A stretch of 64,000 nt of DNA from Chryseobacterium indologenes (lineage in GTDB: Bacteria; Bacteroidota; Bacteroidia; Flavobacteriales; Weeksellaceae). This document shows positions 18,478 to 26,343 of this stretch, in pieces. The notes beneath the pieces were generated by a model. That model had not been told where the DNA came from. It ran no database searches and was given only the letters and a program-made list of their open reading frames with translations. Position 1 is the first letter of the stretch, and the number at the start of each line of letters is the position of its first letter. Made by a program: the position numbers and the translations under genes. The DNA lies in assembly GCF_002025665.1 (NCBI RefSeq), contig NZ_CP018786.1:806001-870000 (forward strand), written 5' to 3'.

Positions 18478-19068
18478 ATGAAAGACCTGTTTGTAAAACG
18501 TTTTGAATACTATAAATCTCTTGGTGATAAAACCTTTGAACAGTTAACAGATGAGCAGATGTTCTGGCAGTATAATGAAGAAAGTAATTCTATTGCCATT
18601 ATTGTAAAACATCTTGCAGGAAATATGCTTTCAAGATGGACTAATTTCCTGACTGAAGATGGTGAGAAATCCTGGCGTAACCGTGACGGAGAATTTGTCA
18701 ATACTTTTAGCACTAAACAACAGGTTCTGGATTTTTGGGAACAGGGTTGGAAATGTTTCTTTGATGCTCTTGATAAAATAAACGAGGAGAATCTCTACTC
18801 AACAACATATATCAGAGGAGAAGCCCATCCGGTGATTGATGCCGTTCTTCGTCAATTGGCTCATTATCCTTACCACATCGGGCAAATTGTTTATATCGCC
18901 AAAATGATAAAGAACGAAGACTGGAACACACTTTCCATTGCCAGAAACCGATCTCAACAGTTTAATACAGAAATGAAAACCAAATTTTCAAATCAGGATC
19001 CGGAGACCAATTCATCACCTGTCTGCTTTCAAAACAGCCCCGAAGTAAGAGACGAATATAAACAATAG
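18478..19068 (+). CDS. DinB-superfamily protein, DUF1572 type (196 aa)
   Basis: This soluble four-helix-bundle protein is of the DinB/DUF1572 group, metal-dependent proteins thought to act as thiol S-transferases or stress enzymes. The conserved histidines expected to bind the metal are visible in IIVKHLAGNMLSRW and in LAHYPYHIGQIVYIAKM. FEQLTDEQMFWQYNEESNSI near the N-terminus is also typical. Length is normal for the group. It is followed 66 bases later by mtaB, which has its own promoter. Confidence 0.82.
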   Translation: MKDLFVKRFEYYKSLGDKTFEQLTDEQMFWQYNEESNSIAIIVKHLAGNMLSRWTNFLTEDGEKSWRNRDGEFVNTFSTKQQVLDFWEQGWKCFFDALDKINEENLYSTTYIRGEAHPVIDAVLRQLAHYPYHIGQIVYIAKMIKNEDWNTLSIARNRSQQFNTEMKTKFSNQDPETNSSPVCFQNSPEVRDEYKQ

Positions 19069-19080
19069 ATTGAATCAATC

Positions 19081-19109
19081 TTGGATTCTTATTAAAATTA
19101 CTATCTTTG
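19081..19109 (+). promoter_or_regulatory. Promoter of mtaB (TTG-N18-TATCTTTG)
   Basis: TTG at 19081-19083 and TATCTTTG at 19102-19109 fit the Bacteroidetes consensus well, followed by CACC and an ATG 25 nt downstream. Confidence 0.75.
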
Positions 19110-19134
19110 CACCCATAAAATTCAGGAGTAACAA

Positions 19135-20481
19135 ATGTCTACTTTTCATAGAACTGCCGCGTTTCATACACTTGGCTGCAAATTAAACTTTGCAGAAACA
19201 TCTACTATTGCCCGTCAGTTAACAGATGCAGGTTATGATAAGGTAAGCTTTGATGAAAAGGCGAATGTGTATGTTATCAATACATGTTCTGTGACAGAAA
19301 ATGCTGACCGTGAATGTAAACTTCACGTCAAAAGAGCAATGAAAGCCAATCCGGAAGGACTGGTTGTAATTGTTGGATGCTATGCACAGCTAAAACCTGA
19401 AGAAATTTCACAGATTGAAGGTGTTGACCTGGTTTTAGGAGCAAAAGAAAAATTCAATATTCTGAGCTACCTGGATGATTTGGAGAAATCTGAGAGTGAA
19501 GGCGTAGTGCATTCATGTGAAATTGAAGAAACCGATTTCTTTATCGGAAGTTATTCTATTGGGGACAGAACCAGAGCTTTCCTGAAAGTACAGGATGGTT
19601 GTGATTATAAATGTACCTACTGTACGATTCCATTAGCTAGAGGAATTTCACGTTCTGATACCATTGAAAATGTTCTCAAAAATGCCACGGAGATCGCTGC
19701 AAAAGACATCAAAGAAATTGTTCTTACAGGGGTGAATATCGGTGATTATGGTAAAGGAGAATTTGGAAATAAAAGACACGAACATACTTTCCTTGATCTT
19801 ATTTCTGAATTGGATAAAGTAGAAGGAATAGAAAGAATTCGTATCTCTTCTATTGAACCCAATCTTTTAAAAGATGAAAGTATTGAACTGGTTTCTAAAA
19901 GCAAAAGCTTTGTTCCGCATTTTCATATCCCGTTACAGTCCGGAAGCGATGATCTCTTGAAAAAGATGAAACGTCGTTATCTCACCAAGCTTTATAATGA
20001 CAGAGTGAACAAGATCCGCGAGGTTATGCCTCATGCGGCTATCGGTGTGGATGTTATTGTAGGATTCCCGGGAGAAACAGAAGAACGATTTATGGAAACT
20101 TATAATTTCCTTAATGAACTTCCTATCACTTACCTTCACGTATTTACCTATTCTGAAAGAGAAAATACGGAAGCCGCAGCAATGGAAGGTGTAGTTCCTG
20201 TTGCGGAAAGAAAAAAACGTAATAAAATGTTGAGAATTCTTTCTGAAAAGAAGAAAATGGCATTTTATCAGACACAACTTGGAAAAACGCTTCCTGTTCT
20301 TTGGGAGCATGAAAATAAAGACGGGAAAATGTTCGGCTTCACAGAAAACTATGTGAGAGTCCAGAAAGACTTTGATCCTGCATCCATCAATCAAATTGAA
20401 TTTCTAAATTTAGAAAAAATCCTGTCAGATGGCACGGTTTCTGTGCAATCTTCTTACCAAAATTTTTTAGCAAAAGCATAG
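19135..20481 (+). CDS. mtaB: tRNA t6A37 methylthiotransferase MtaB (448 aa)
   Basis: This radical-SAM enzyme adds a methylthio group to threonylcarbamoyladenosine at tRNA position 37 (t6A to ms2t6A), stabilising decoding of ANN codons. The N-terminal UPF0004 domain carries three iron-sulfur cysteines (C15, C51, C82). The radical-SAM motif is CDYKCTYC, with C156, C160 and C163. A TRAM-like C-terminal region follows (LGKTLPVLWEHENKDG). The motif FHTLGCKLNFAETSTIARQL is the usual MtaB rather than MiaB opening. Length is standard. It has its own promoter and no tight partner. Confidence 0.93.
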   Translation: MSTFHRTAAFHTLGCKLNFAETSTIARQLTDAGYDKVSFDEKANVYVINTCSVTENADRECKLHVKRAMKANPEGLVVIVGCYAQLKPEEISQIEGVDLVLGAKEKFNILSYLDDLEKSESEGVVHSCEIEETDFFIGSYSIGDRTRAFLKVQDGCDYKCTYCTIPLARGISRSDTIENVLKNATEIAAKDIKEIVLTGVNIGDYGKGEFGNKRHEHTFLDLISELDKVEGIERIRISSIEPNLLKDESIELVSKSKSFVPHFHIPLQSGSDDLLKKMKRRYLTKLYNDRVNKIREVMPHAAIGVDVIVGFPGETEERFMETYNFLNELPITYLHVFTYSERENTEAAAMEGVVPVAERKKRNKMLRILSEKKKMAFYQTQLGKTLPVLWEHENKDGKMFGFTENYVRVQKDFDPASINQIEFLNLEKILSDGTVSVQSSYQNFLAKA

Positions 20482-20534
20482 GCTCTTTGCAAAAATTCTA
20501 CTAAATTTATTTTTAAACTTTAAATACTACATTC

Positions 20535-22052
20535 ATGAGAGATAAGTTTTTATCTTGGGGAATTGTATTAGTAGTTGCTACATGGATTGTAGCAATACTG
20601 ATCAGAGCGCATTATTGGATACCAACGCTGTTATCCGCCATTTATGCATTGGGTGTTTACAATGCTTACCAATCGAAACACGCTATTTTGAGGAACTTTC
20701 CTGTATTGGGATACTTCAGGTATTTTTTCGAAAGTATTTCACCCGAAATGCAGCAATACTTCATTGAAAGGGAGACAGACGGGAAGCCGTTTCCAAGAAA
20801 CCAGCGTTCTGCAGTATACAGACGTGCAAAAAATTTAAGTGATACCGTCGCTTTTGGTACGCAGTTGGAAGTGAATCACAGAAAATACGAAGGGATCAAG
20901 CATTCTATTTATGCAAAATCACCATCAGAAGAACTTCCGAGAGTATGGGTAGGCGGAGAACAATGTACACAGCCTTACCATGCTTCTTTATTCAATATCT
21001 CTGCAATGAGTTTCGGAGCTTTGAGTGACAGAGCACAGATCTCACTAAACAGAGGAGCTAAAAAAGGAAACTTTTACCACAATACAGGAGAAGGAGGAAT
21101 TTCGTCTTATCATATGGAAGGAGGAGATTTATGCTGGCAGATTGGGACAGGGTATTTTGGATGCCGAGACGCTGAAGGAAAATTCAATCCTGAATTATTT
21201 ACAAAATATTCCACCCTCCCGAATGTGAAAATGGTTGAAATAAAATTATCACAGGGAGCAAAACCGGGACACGGAGGAGTTCTTCCAGGAGTAAAAAACA
21301 CACCGGAAATTGCAGCAATTCGTCACGTAACACCGGGAATGACCGTTATTTCACCACCATCCCATAGCGCTTTTTCTGATGCTGCCGGATTGCTGAGGTT
21401 TGTACAGCAATTAAGAGACCTTTCCGGAGGAAAACCGGTTGGTTTTAAACTTTGTATTGGTGATACCAAAGAATTTGAAGATATCTGTGTACAGATGAAT
21501 GTTCTGAAGATTTATCCTGATTTTATCACTATAGACGGAGCAGAAGGAGGAACAGGAGCTGCACCACCAGAATTTTCCGATGGAGTAGGGATGCCTTTAG
21601 AACCTGCGTTGATCTTTGTGAACAGAACGCTTAATAACTATAATCTGAGAAGTAAATTAAGAGTGATCGCCAGCGGTAAAGTTCTTACAAGCCTTGATAT
21701 CCTGAGAGCAGTCGCAATGGGTGCAGATATGTGTAACAATGCCAGAGGATTTATGTTTTCTTTAGGGTGTATTCAGGCGTTGAGATGTAACTCAAACAAC
21801 TGTCCTACGGGAGTAGCAACACAAGATAAAATGCTTATCAAAGGACTTGATGTGACAGATAAGGCAGAAAGAGTATATCACTTCCACAAAAATACACTTC
21901 ATACCTGCAATGAACTGATTGCTGCTGCAGGAAGAAGCTCTTATGAAGAAGTAGATGCTACCATGTTTATGAGAGGAGATGAGTTTGACCACCTTGCAGA
22001 TCTTTACTTCCCTGATATTTTAGGAAATGTAAAACAGAAAGCAAGATCGTAA
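20535..22052 (+). CDS. FMN-binding glutamate synthase-family protein, membrane-anchored (505 aa)
   Basis: This is a stand-alone homologue of the FMN/TIM-barrel domain of glutamate synthase, preceded by one or two membrane helices (GIVLVVATWIVAILIRAHYW). The barrel shows SAMSFGALSDRAQISLNRGA, GAKPGHGGVLPG, ITIDGAEGGTGAAPPEFSD and the cysteine-rich cluster motif LRCNSNNCPTGVATQD. The glutaminase domain and GltD partner are absent, so it is probably not a true glutamate synthase. Family members are often annotated as glutamate synthase-related oxidoreductases of unknown substrate. Length is normal for this class. A long perfect terminator follows. Confidence 0.87.
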   Translation: MRDKFLSWGIVLVVATWIVAILIRAHYWIPTLLSAIYALGVYNAYQSKHAILRNFPVLGYFRYFFESISPEMQQYFIERETDGKPFPRNQRSAVYRRAKNLSDTVAFGTQLEVNHRKYEGIKHSIYAKSPSEELPRVWVGGEQCTQPYHASLFNISAMSFGALSDRAQISLNRGAKKGNFYHNTGEGGISSYHMEGGDLCWQIGTGYFGCRDAEGKFNPELFTKYSTLPNVKMVEIKLSQGAKPGHGGVLPGVKNTPEIAAIRHVTPGMTVISPPSHSAFSDAAGLLRFVQQLRDLSGGKPVGFKLCIGDTKEFEDICVQMNVLKIYPDFITIDGAEGGTGAAPPEFSDGVGMPLEPALIFVNRTLNNYNLRSKLRVIASGKVLTSLDILRAVAMGADMCNNARGFMFSLGCIQALRCNSNNCPTGVATQDKMLIKGLDVTDKAERVYHFHKNTLHTCNELIAAAGRSSYEEVDATMFMRGDEFDHLADLYFPDILGNVKQKARS

Positions 22053-22058
22053 TAACAT

Positions 22059-22109
22059 TCTATAAAATAAAAAACACCATCATTGAGACGGTGTTTTTTA
22101 TTTTATAGA
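22059..22109. terminator. Bidirectional terminator with a perfect 20-bp stem
   Basis: Arms 22059-22078 and 22090-22109 are exact reverse complements (TCTATAAAATAAAAAACACC on the left). The stem has T-runs on both strands and serves the convergent genes ending at 22052 and 22118. Confidence 0.88.
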
Positions 22110-22117
22110 ATTATCTT

Positions 22118-22891
22118 TTATTGCTGTTGTTCCTGTGTTTGTTTGTCATCACTTGGTCTATCTTCTCTTCCATAAATTTGAAAGTTGAACACAAAAGATT
22201 TATTTCTGTACGAAGTATTTAAATAAGGGTAATGAGGATTTCTTGCAAAAGCAGCTCTGGAAGGAATGATAATTACTCCTTGTAAGTTATATGGAGTTTC
22301 ACCGGTAAGATTATCAAATGCTTTAAACTTCTGTAAAGCTTCTCTAAATCCTGGAATTTGATAATATTTTGCTTTTTTTGCAGCATCAGGGGTAGTAACA
22401 GTGTTCAATATTGATTTCTTTACATAATAATACATTGGGTCAATAACAGGCACACCTGTTCCGTCAATGGTATTTAAAAAGGCAGCTTTCGCTTGGAATG
22501 TAGTGTTTCCATCAGCATTAACGGCCAGATACGAGTATCCTCTTCCCATAATTTTGATAATATCATCATCCTTGATGGTTTGATTAGCTGCAGGATTAAC
22601 AGGCTGAGCACCGCTTCTCATTATATAGATTGTTCCTGAAGGAAGCGTTACAGGCGAAAGCTCAGATAATTTCTTTTCGTTATCATCTGACGTGTCCGTA
22701 GAGCTGAAAGCTTTTATATTACCTTGCGCATCGAGATAATTCTCATCCATGAATTTCTTAATGGCTTGATCATCATAGGTGTTTTGTGTAGTAATGTCTT
22801 CCGGTTCTACATAGGCTGATGTATCATCATCTTTCTTACAAGCAGAAAAACACAAAGATCCTGCAAGGATATATAAAAATATTTTTTTCAT
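22118..22891 (-). CDS. FKBP-like lipoprotein (257 aa), putative peptidyl-prolyl isomerase fold
   Basis: This exported lipoprotein has a signal peptide and lipobox (LAGSLCFSAC), followed by an acidic linker. The C-terminal third (GFREALQKFKAF, then GVIIIPSRAAFARNPHYPYL and FVFNFQIYG) resembles the end of FKBP-type peptidyl-prolyl isomerases of Bacteroidetes. In those proteins an IPSxxAYG motif precedes the last strand. Here the motif is altered, so catalytic activity is uncertain. Similar lipoproteins are often found in gliding bacteria. It converges on the upstream gene and is divergent from the S4 protein gene. Confidence 0.6.
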   Translation of the reverse strand: MKKIFLYILAGSLCFSACKKDDDTSAYVEPEDITTQNTYDDQAIKKFMDENYLDAQGNIKAFSSTDTSDDNEKKLSELSPVTLPSGTIYIMRSGAQPVNPAANQTIKDDDIIKIMGRGYSYLAVNADGNTTFQAKAAFLNTIDGTGVPVIDPMYYYVKKSILNTVTTPDAAKKAKYYQIPGFREALQKFKAFDNLTGETPYNLQGVIIIPSRAAFARNPHYPYLNTSYRNKSFVFNFQIYGREDRPSDDKQTQEQQQ

Positions 22892-22946
22892 TTCAAAAAA
22901 CTTTAATTACTTTACAAATAATATAACGGCAAAAGTATAAAAAATT

Positions 22947-23384
22947 ATGAGAATAGATAAATTTTTATGGAGCATTCGTTTTTATAAGACGAGAAGTATT
23001 GCAGCAGAGGAGATTAAAAAGAATAGAGTTTCTATAGGAACGTCTGCCGTAAAGTCATCTAAAGAGGTAAAAGAAGGAGATACTATTAAAATCCGTAAGA
23101 ATCAAATTGATTATAAAATAAAGGTAATTCAGATTCCTAAAAGCAGAATTGGAGCCAAGTTGGTGCCTCTTCATATTCAGGATGTGACAGATAAAGAGCA
23201 GTACGAACTGTTGAAACTCCGTAAAATGTCACAAGATTATTACAGGAATAAAGGAGAGGGAAGGCCTACCAAAAAAGACAGAAGAGAGATGGATGACTAT
23301 GTAGGAAACGATATCGACTCCGATTTTACAGACTGGGATGACTTCTTTGGAGAAACAGGTAGTGAATCTGATGATGAGGATTAA
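22947..23384 (+). CDS. S4-domain RNA-binding protein, HslR (Hsp15) family (145 aa)
   Basis: This is a small cytoplasmic S4-domain protein. The opening MRIDKFLWSIRFYKTRSIA and the GTSAVKSSKEVKEGDTIKI segment match heat-shock protein 15, which binds stalled 50S subunits carrying peptidyl-tRNA. The C-terminal tail is strongly acidic (ending TGSESDDED), as in Bacteroidetes members. It converges with the shikimate kinase gene, and the two share a terminator. Confidence 0.87.
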   Translation: MRIDKFLWSIRFYKTRSIAAEEIKKNRVSIGTSAVKSSKEVKEGDTIKIRKNQIDYKIKVIQIPKSRIGAKLVPLHIQDVTDKEQYELLKLRKMSQDYYRNKGEGRPTKKDRREMDDYVGNDIDSDFTDWDDFFGETGSESDDED

Positions 23385-23396
23385 TAGTAAAATAAA

Positions 23397-23420
23397 AAAA
23401 GCTCTAGAGATAGAGCTTTT
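23397..23420. terminator. Bidirectional terminator
   Basis: AAAAGCTCTA, a GAGA tetraloop and TAGAGCTTTT form a perfect 10-bp hairpin. It overlaps the last codons of the shikimate kinase gene and serves the convergent S4 gene too. Confidence 0.85.
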
Positions 23421-23919
23421 CTATTATTTCGTTGACAATGTCTTCCGGCTCTCTGGAATCTGTCCCTACAGTGAATTGTGCTTTGCTGTAAAATTGATTC
23501 CTTTCAAATAAATGTTTGGCAATGAATTCCGGCAGGTCTTCGTCAGATATATTGGCAATTAATGGCCTTTTTTCTTTCTGTTTTGAAAGTCTTTCTACCA
23601 ATGTTCCAACTCCTGTTCTTAAAAAAATACTCTTGGAGTTATGATTAATGATCTCCATATTATTATAATATACAGGAGTTCCTCCACCAAGGCTTAAAAC
23701 CACATTTTCTTCAGAAGCTAATATCTCTTCAAGTGTCTCTCTTTCCAGTTTTCTAAAGTAAATTTCTCCCTTTTTCTCGAAAATTTCAGGGATGGTTAAT
23801 TTATTTCTTCTGGAAATCTCTTTATCGAGATCAATTAATTTAAAATCTATTTTTTCGCTTAATATTTTGGAAATGTGAGATTTGCCACTTCCCATGTATC
23901 CTATCAGTGAAATTACCAT
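23404..23919 (-). CDS. aroK: Shikimate kinase (171 aa)
   Basis: The enzyme phosphorylates shikimate with ATP in the chorismate pathway. The P-loop GYMGSGKSHIS is near the N-terminus, followed by the shikimate-binding DLDKEISRR region, the GGGTPVYYN motif and the lid RPL. The frame is open upstream to 23973, but the ATG at 23919 (MVISLIGYMGSGKS) places the P-loop at residue 7, as in the family, and gives the usual length. The longer version would overlap the promoter of the tRNA cluster. Upstream on the opposite strand lie the tRNA genes. Confidence 0.92.
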   Translation of the reverse strand: MVISLIGYMGSGKSHISKILSEKIDFKLIDLDKEISRRNKLTIPEIFEKKGEIYFRKLERETLEEILASEENVVLSLGGGTPVYYNNMEIINHNSKSIFLRTGVGTLVERLSKQKEKRPLIANISDEDLPEFIAKHLFERNQFYSKAQFTVGTDSREPEDIVNEIIEKLYL

Positions 23920-23951
23920 GAATTTTTTTTTAACAAATTTGCGAAAAAGTT

Positions 23952-23980
23952 TTGAGATAAAGAAAAAAGTCATATCTTTG
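23952..23980 (+). promoter_or_regulatory. Promoter of the tRNA Lys-Leu-Lys cluster (TTG-N18-TATCTTTG)
   Basis: TTG at 23952-23954 and TATCTTTG at 23973-23980, followed by CACC, fit the Bacteroidetes consensus. The first tRNA begins 54 nt downstream. Confidence 0.75.
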
Positions 23981-24034
23981 CACCACTTAAAACAAGGGAC
24001 ATTACTTAAATGAAAACTTGTTATACAAGTGGCC

Positions 24035-24107
24035 GACTCGGTAGCTCAGCTGGTAGAGCAATACACTTTTAATGTATGGGTCCTGGGTTCGAATCCCAGC
24101 CGGGTCA
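24035..24107 (+). tRNA. tRNA-Lys (TTT)
   Basis: A 73-nt cloverleaf. The acceptor stem GACTCGG pairs with CCGGGTC (one G-T), with discriminator A. The T-arm contains GGTTCGAATCC and the anticodon loop CTTTTAA carries TTT. CCA is not encoded. It is identical to the copy at 24281. Confidence 0.95.
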
Positions 24108-24142
24108 CTAGCAATAATAATTACTTAATTTGTAATTTTATT

Positions 24143-24225
24143 GCCTGCGTGGTGAAATTGGTAGACACGCCATCTTGAGGGGGTGGTTTCCTAAGGATGT
24201 GCTGGTTCGAGTCCAGTCGCAGGCA
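24143..24225 (+). tRNA. tRNA-Leu (GAG)
   Basis: An 83-nt class II tRNA. Acceptor arms GCCTGCG and CGCAGGC pair fully, the anticodon stem CCATC/GGTGG encloses TTGAGGG with anticodon GAG, and a variable arm and GGTTCGAGTCC T-loop are present. Confidence 0.93.
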
Positions 24226-24280
24226 CTGCAAAGAAAATTTTATAATTAATATTGAAATTTATTTCATTTTAATTGTGGCC

Positions 24281-24353
24281 GACTCGGTAGCTCAGCTGGT
24301 AGAGCAATACACTTTTAATGTATGGGTCCTGGGTTCGAATCCCAGCCGGGTCA
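24281..24353 (+). tRNA. tRNA-Lys (TTT), second identical copy
   Basis: It is identical over 73 nt to the tRNA at 24035, including the anticodon TTT and the preceding GTGGCC. It is probably a tandem duplication within one transcript. Confidence 0.95.
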
Positions 24354-24408
24354 CAAGTTTACTGAAAAGTAAATTTTTTTCATATTAATATTTTGTGATT
24401 TGGTGTTT

Positions 24409-24440
24409 CAAAGGCTTCCTTCAGGAGGCCTTTGATTTTT
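24409..24440 (+). terminator. Terminator of the tRNA cluster
   Basis: CAAAGGC-TTCC and GGA-GGCCTTTG pair around TTCA with a small bulge, followed by ATTTTT. Confidence 0.65.
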
Positions 24441-24484
24441 GTATGAATTCAAGTCTAAACCTAGTCTCGTTTTGTTTGTGTATT

Positions 24485-24517
24485 CAAAAAAAATCCCCAG
24501 CTGAAATAGCTAGGGAT
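24485..24517 (-). terminator. Terminator of panC
   Basis: On the minus strand ATCCCTAGCT, ATTTC and AGCTGGGGAT form a stem with one mismatch, followed by a run of eight T. Confidence 0.7.
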
Positions 24518-24539
24518 AGTATATTTTAATAGATAAAGT

Positions 24540-25388
24540 TTAATCCAGGTGCATGTTGTCAATTAATCTTACTCCATCTACTACAACTACGATGAAGGCT
24601 CTGAAATTTCTGTCTTTATAGAAAAAATCAGTCTCCTGTAATGTGTTTTCATCAGCAATCAGAAAGTATTCAAGCTTCATGCCCTGCTGGTCATCAAAAA
24701 CATCAGCTACTCTTTCTTTTATTTCCGGAATACTAACAGTTCTGAACCAGTCGTTTACTTTTTTTAAAGTCTCATAAATTATTTTAGAAGTTTCTTTTCG
24801 GTCTTCATGAAGTCTTTGGTTTCTTGAGCTTAGTGCCAGTCCGTTTTCTGCCCTGTAAATAGGAACTCCAGTTATTTTAACGGGAAGATGTTTTTTTTCC
24901 ACCATTTTTTTAATAATAGCAAGCTGCTGAAAATCTTTTTCACCAAAATAGGCATTATCAGGCTGTACCTGTCTGAAAAGCTCTTCTACAACAGTTCCGA
25001 CTCCGTTGAAATGTCCCGGCCTGGATTTACCTTCCATTTCATTTTCCAATCCATCAAAATCATACGGTTGGCTTTCTGCTTTTTCAGGGTAAATATCTGC
25101 TACTTCCGGGATGTAAACAGCATCTACAAGGCCTGAATTCTGAAGAATAAGTATATCTCTGTTAACATCTCTTGGGTATTTTTCAAGATCTTCAGGGTTA
25201 TTGAACTGAGTTGGATTTACAAAAATTGAAGAGATAACAAGGTCATTTTCTTTTCTTGCCTCTTCATACAGAGAAAGATGGCCATTGTGCAGGGCGCCCA
25301 TAGTAGGGGCAAAGCCAATTCTTTTTCCCATTTCTTTCTGTCTTTCAATGAAATCCTGAAGGACTTTTCTGTTTTTTAGAACTTCCAT
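24540..25388 (-). CDS. panC: Pantoate--beta-alanine ligase PanC (282 aa)
   Basis: This cytoplasmic enzyme condenses pantoate and beta-alanine with ATP to make pantothenate. The HIGH-like motif appears in GFAPTMGALHNGHLSLYEEA. Other family blocks are SIFVNPTQFNNPEDLEKYPR, a variant of the usual TVV segment (HFNGVGTVVEELF), FGEKDFQQLAIIKKMV and the KMSKS-equivalent LALSSRNQRL. Length is normal. panD or panB is not adjacent. It is divergent from the short GT5 gene. Confidence 0.95.
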   Translation of the reverse strand: MEVLKNRKVLQDFIERQKEMGKRIGFAPTMGALHNGHLSLYEEARKENDLVISSIFVNPTQFNNPEDLEKYPRDVNRDILILQNSGLVDAVYIPEVADIYPEKAESQPYDFDGLENEMEGKSRPGHFNGVGTVVEELFRQVQPDNAYFGEKDFQQLAIIKKMVEKKHLPVKITGVPIYRAENGLALSSRNQRLHEDRKETSKIIYETLKKVNDWFRTVSIPEIKERVADVFDDQQGMKLEYFLIADENTLQETDFFYKDRNFRAFIVVVVDGVRLIDNMHLD

Positions 25389-25408
25389 AGTTTATTTTAA
25401 TACTATTT

Positions 25409-25416
25409 CAAAAATA
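25409..25416 (-). promoter_or_regulatory. -7 promoter box of panC
   Basis: The minus strand reads TATTTTTG, matching TAnnTTTG, about 20 nt before the panC ATG. No convincing -33 element was found. Confidence 0.4.
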
Positions 25417-25512
25417 CTAAAAATATCGCATAATAATATGTACTTTTAATAATTTGGAAAAGGGAATTTTCGTAAAAAAATGTTAATTAAAATAATGTTG
25501 GATGTTTTTTTG

Positions 25513-25520
25513 TAATTTTG
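25513..25520 (+). promoter_or_regulatory. -7 promoter box of the GT5/DUF4270 operon
   Basis: TAATTTTG followed by CAC lies 40 nt before the ATG at 25560. It argues against translation starting at the in-frame TTG at 25518, which overlaps the box. Confidence 0.55.
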
Positions 25521-25559
25521 CACATTAAAGCATTTTTACAAAAATTAGATAGAAAGTTT

Positions 25560-26330
25560 ATGCCGAATCAAAAAATACTGTACATTACTACAGAGATGTA
25601 TCCATATCAGGAAGATACAAATATGGCTGCAGTGGTAAACAAAATGGCACTTAAGATGCACCAAGAAGGCAATGATGTAAGAGTTTTTATGCCAAGATTT
25701 GGACAAATAAGTGAGAGAAAGTTCCAGCTTCATGAAGTAATCCGTCTTTCAGGGATGAATATTATTATCAATGACCTGGACCAGCCTCTAATCATTAAAG
25801 TAGCGTCTCTTCCGGGGGAAAGACTTCAGGTTTACTTTATTGACAATGAAGAATACTTCAAAAGAAAACAATATTATTTTGATGATGAAGGAAACCCTTT
25901 CGAAGACAACGACGAAAGAGCTATTTTCTTTGCCAGAGGAGTTATTGAAACCATTAAGAAACTAAACTGGGTGCCGGACGTTATCCATTTAAATGGATGG
26001 ATGTCTTCTTTTGTTCCAATTTATCTTAAAACTTACTACGAATCAGATACTTATTTCAAGGACGCGAAAATTGTACTTTCTCTTTACAATGAGAAAGATG
26101 CCGACCTGGACAAAAAGATCGATGAAAAGCTGCAGTTTGATAATATTTCAGGATTAAAAGCGTTAGATAACCCAACTATTAAAAGTTTTGTTATCGAGAG
26201 TATGAACTATGTAGATGCCGTTGTAAAAGGTGACGAGTTTCTGGATGAAGACCTGGATAAGGCTTTCAACGAAACAGCAACCCAGAAATCGGAATATCTG
26301 GACGTAGATTCTATAAATCAACTTTATTAA
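25560..26330 (+). CDS. Short glycogen/starch synthase-like protein (GT5 N-terminal domain only, 256 aa)
   Basis: The protein matches the N-terminal Rossmann half of GT5 glycogen/starch synthases: KILYITTEMYPYQEDTNMAA, MPRFGQISERKFQLHEVIRL, VIHLNGWMSSFVPIYLKTYY. The C-terminal ADP-glucose-binding half is absent. The protein ends after a degenerate acidic tail (YLDVDSINQLY) at about half the usual 470-500 residues. Because the stop is clean and the next gene begins 13 bases later, this looks like a genuine short family rather than a fresh truncation. It probably does not make glycogen by itself. The DUF4270 lipoprotein gene follows in the same operon. I start at ATG 25560 because the upstream TTG overlaps the promoter. 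Confidence 0.75.
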   Translation: MPNQKILYITTEMYPYQEDTNMAAVVNKMALKMHQEGNDVRVFMPRFGQISERKFQLHEVIRLSGMNIIINDLDQPLIIKVASLPGERLQVYFIDNEEYFKRKQYYFDDEGNPFEDNDERAIFFARGVIETIKKLNWVPDVIHLNGWMSSFVPIYLKTYYESDTYFKDAKIVLSLYNEKDADLDKKIDEKLQFDNISGLKALDNPTIKSFVIESMNYVDAVVKGDEFLDEDLDKAFNETATQKSEYLDVDSINQLY

Positions 26331-26343
26331 AAACACATTTTTA

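Noticed and set aside
20535..22052. True glutamate synthase large subunit
   Set aside because: The glutaminase domain and GltD are absent and the protein has membrane helices, so only the FMN-domain family name is justified.
23920..23973. N-terminal extension of shikimate kinase
   Set aside because: It overlaps the promoter of the tRNA cluster and moves the P-loop away from its usual position.
24197..24388. Small protein on the plus strand
   Set aside because: It lies across tRNA-Leu and tRNA-Lys, so the frame is a by-product of the tRNA sequences.
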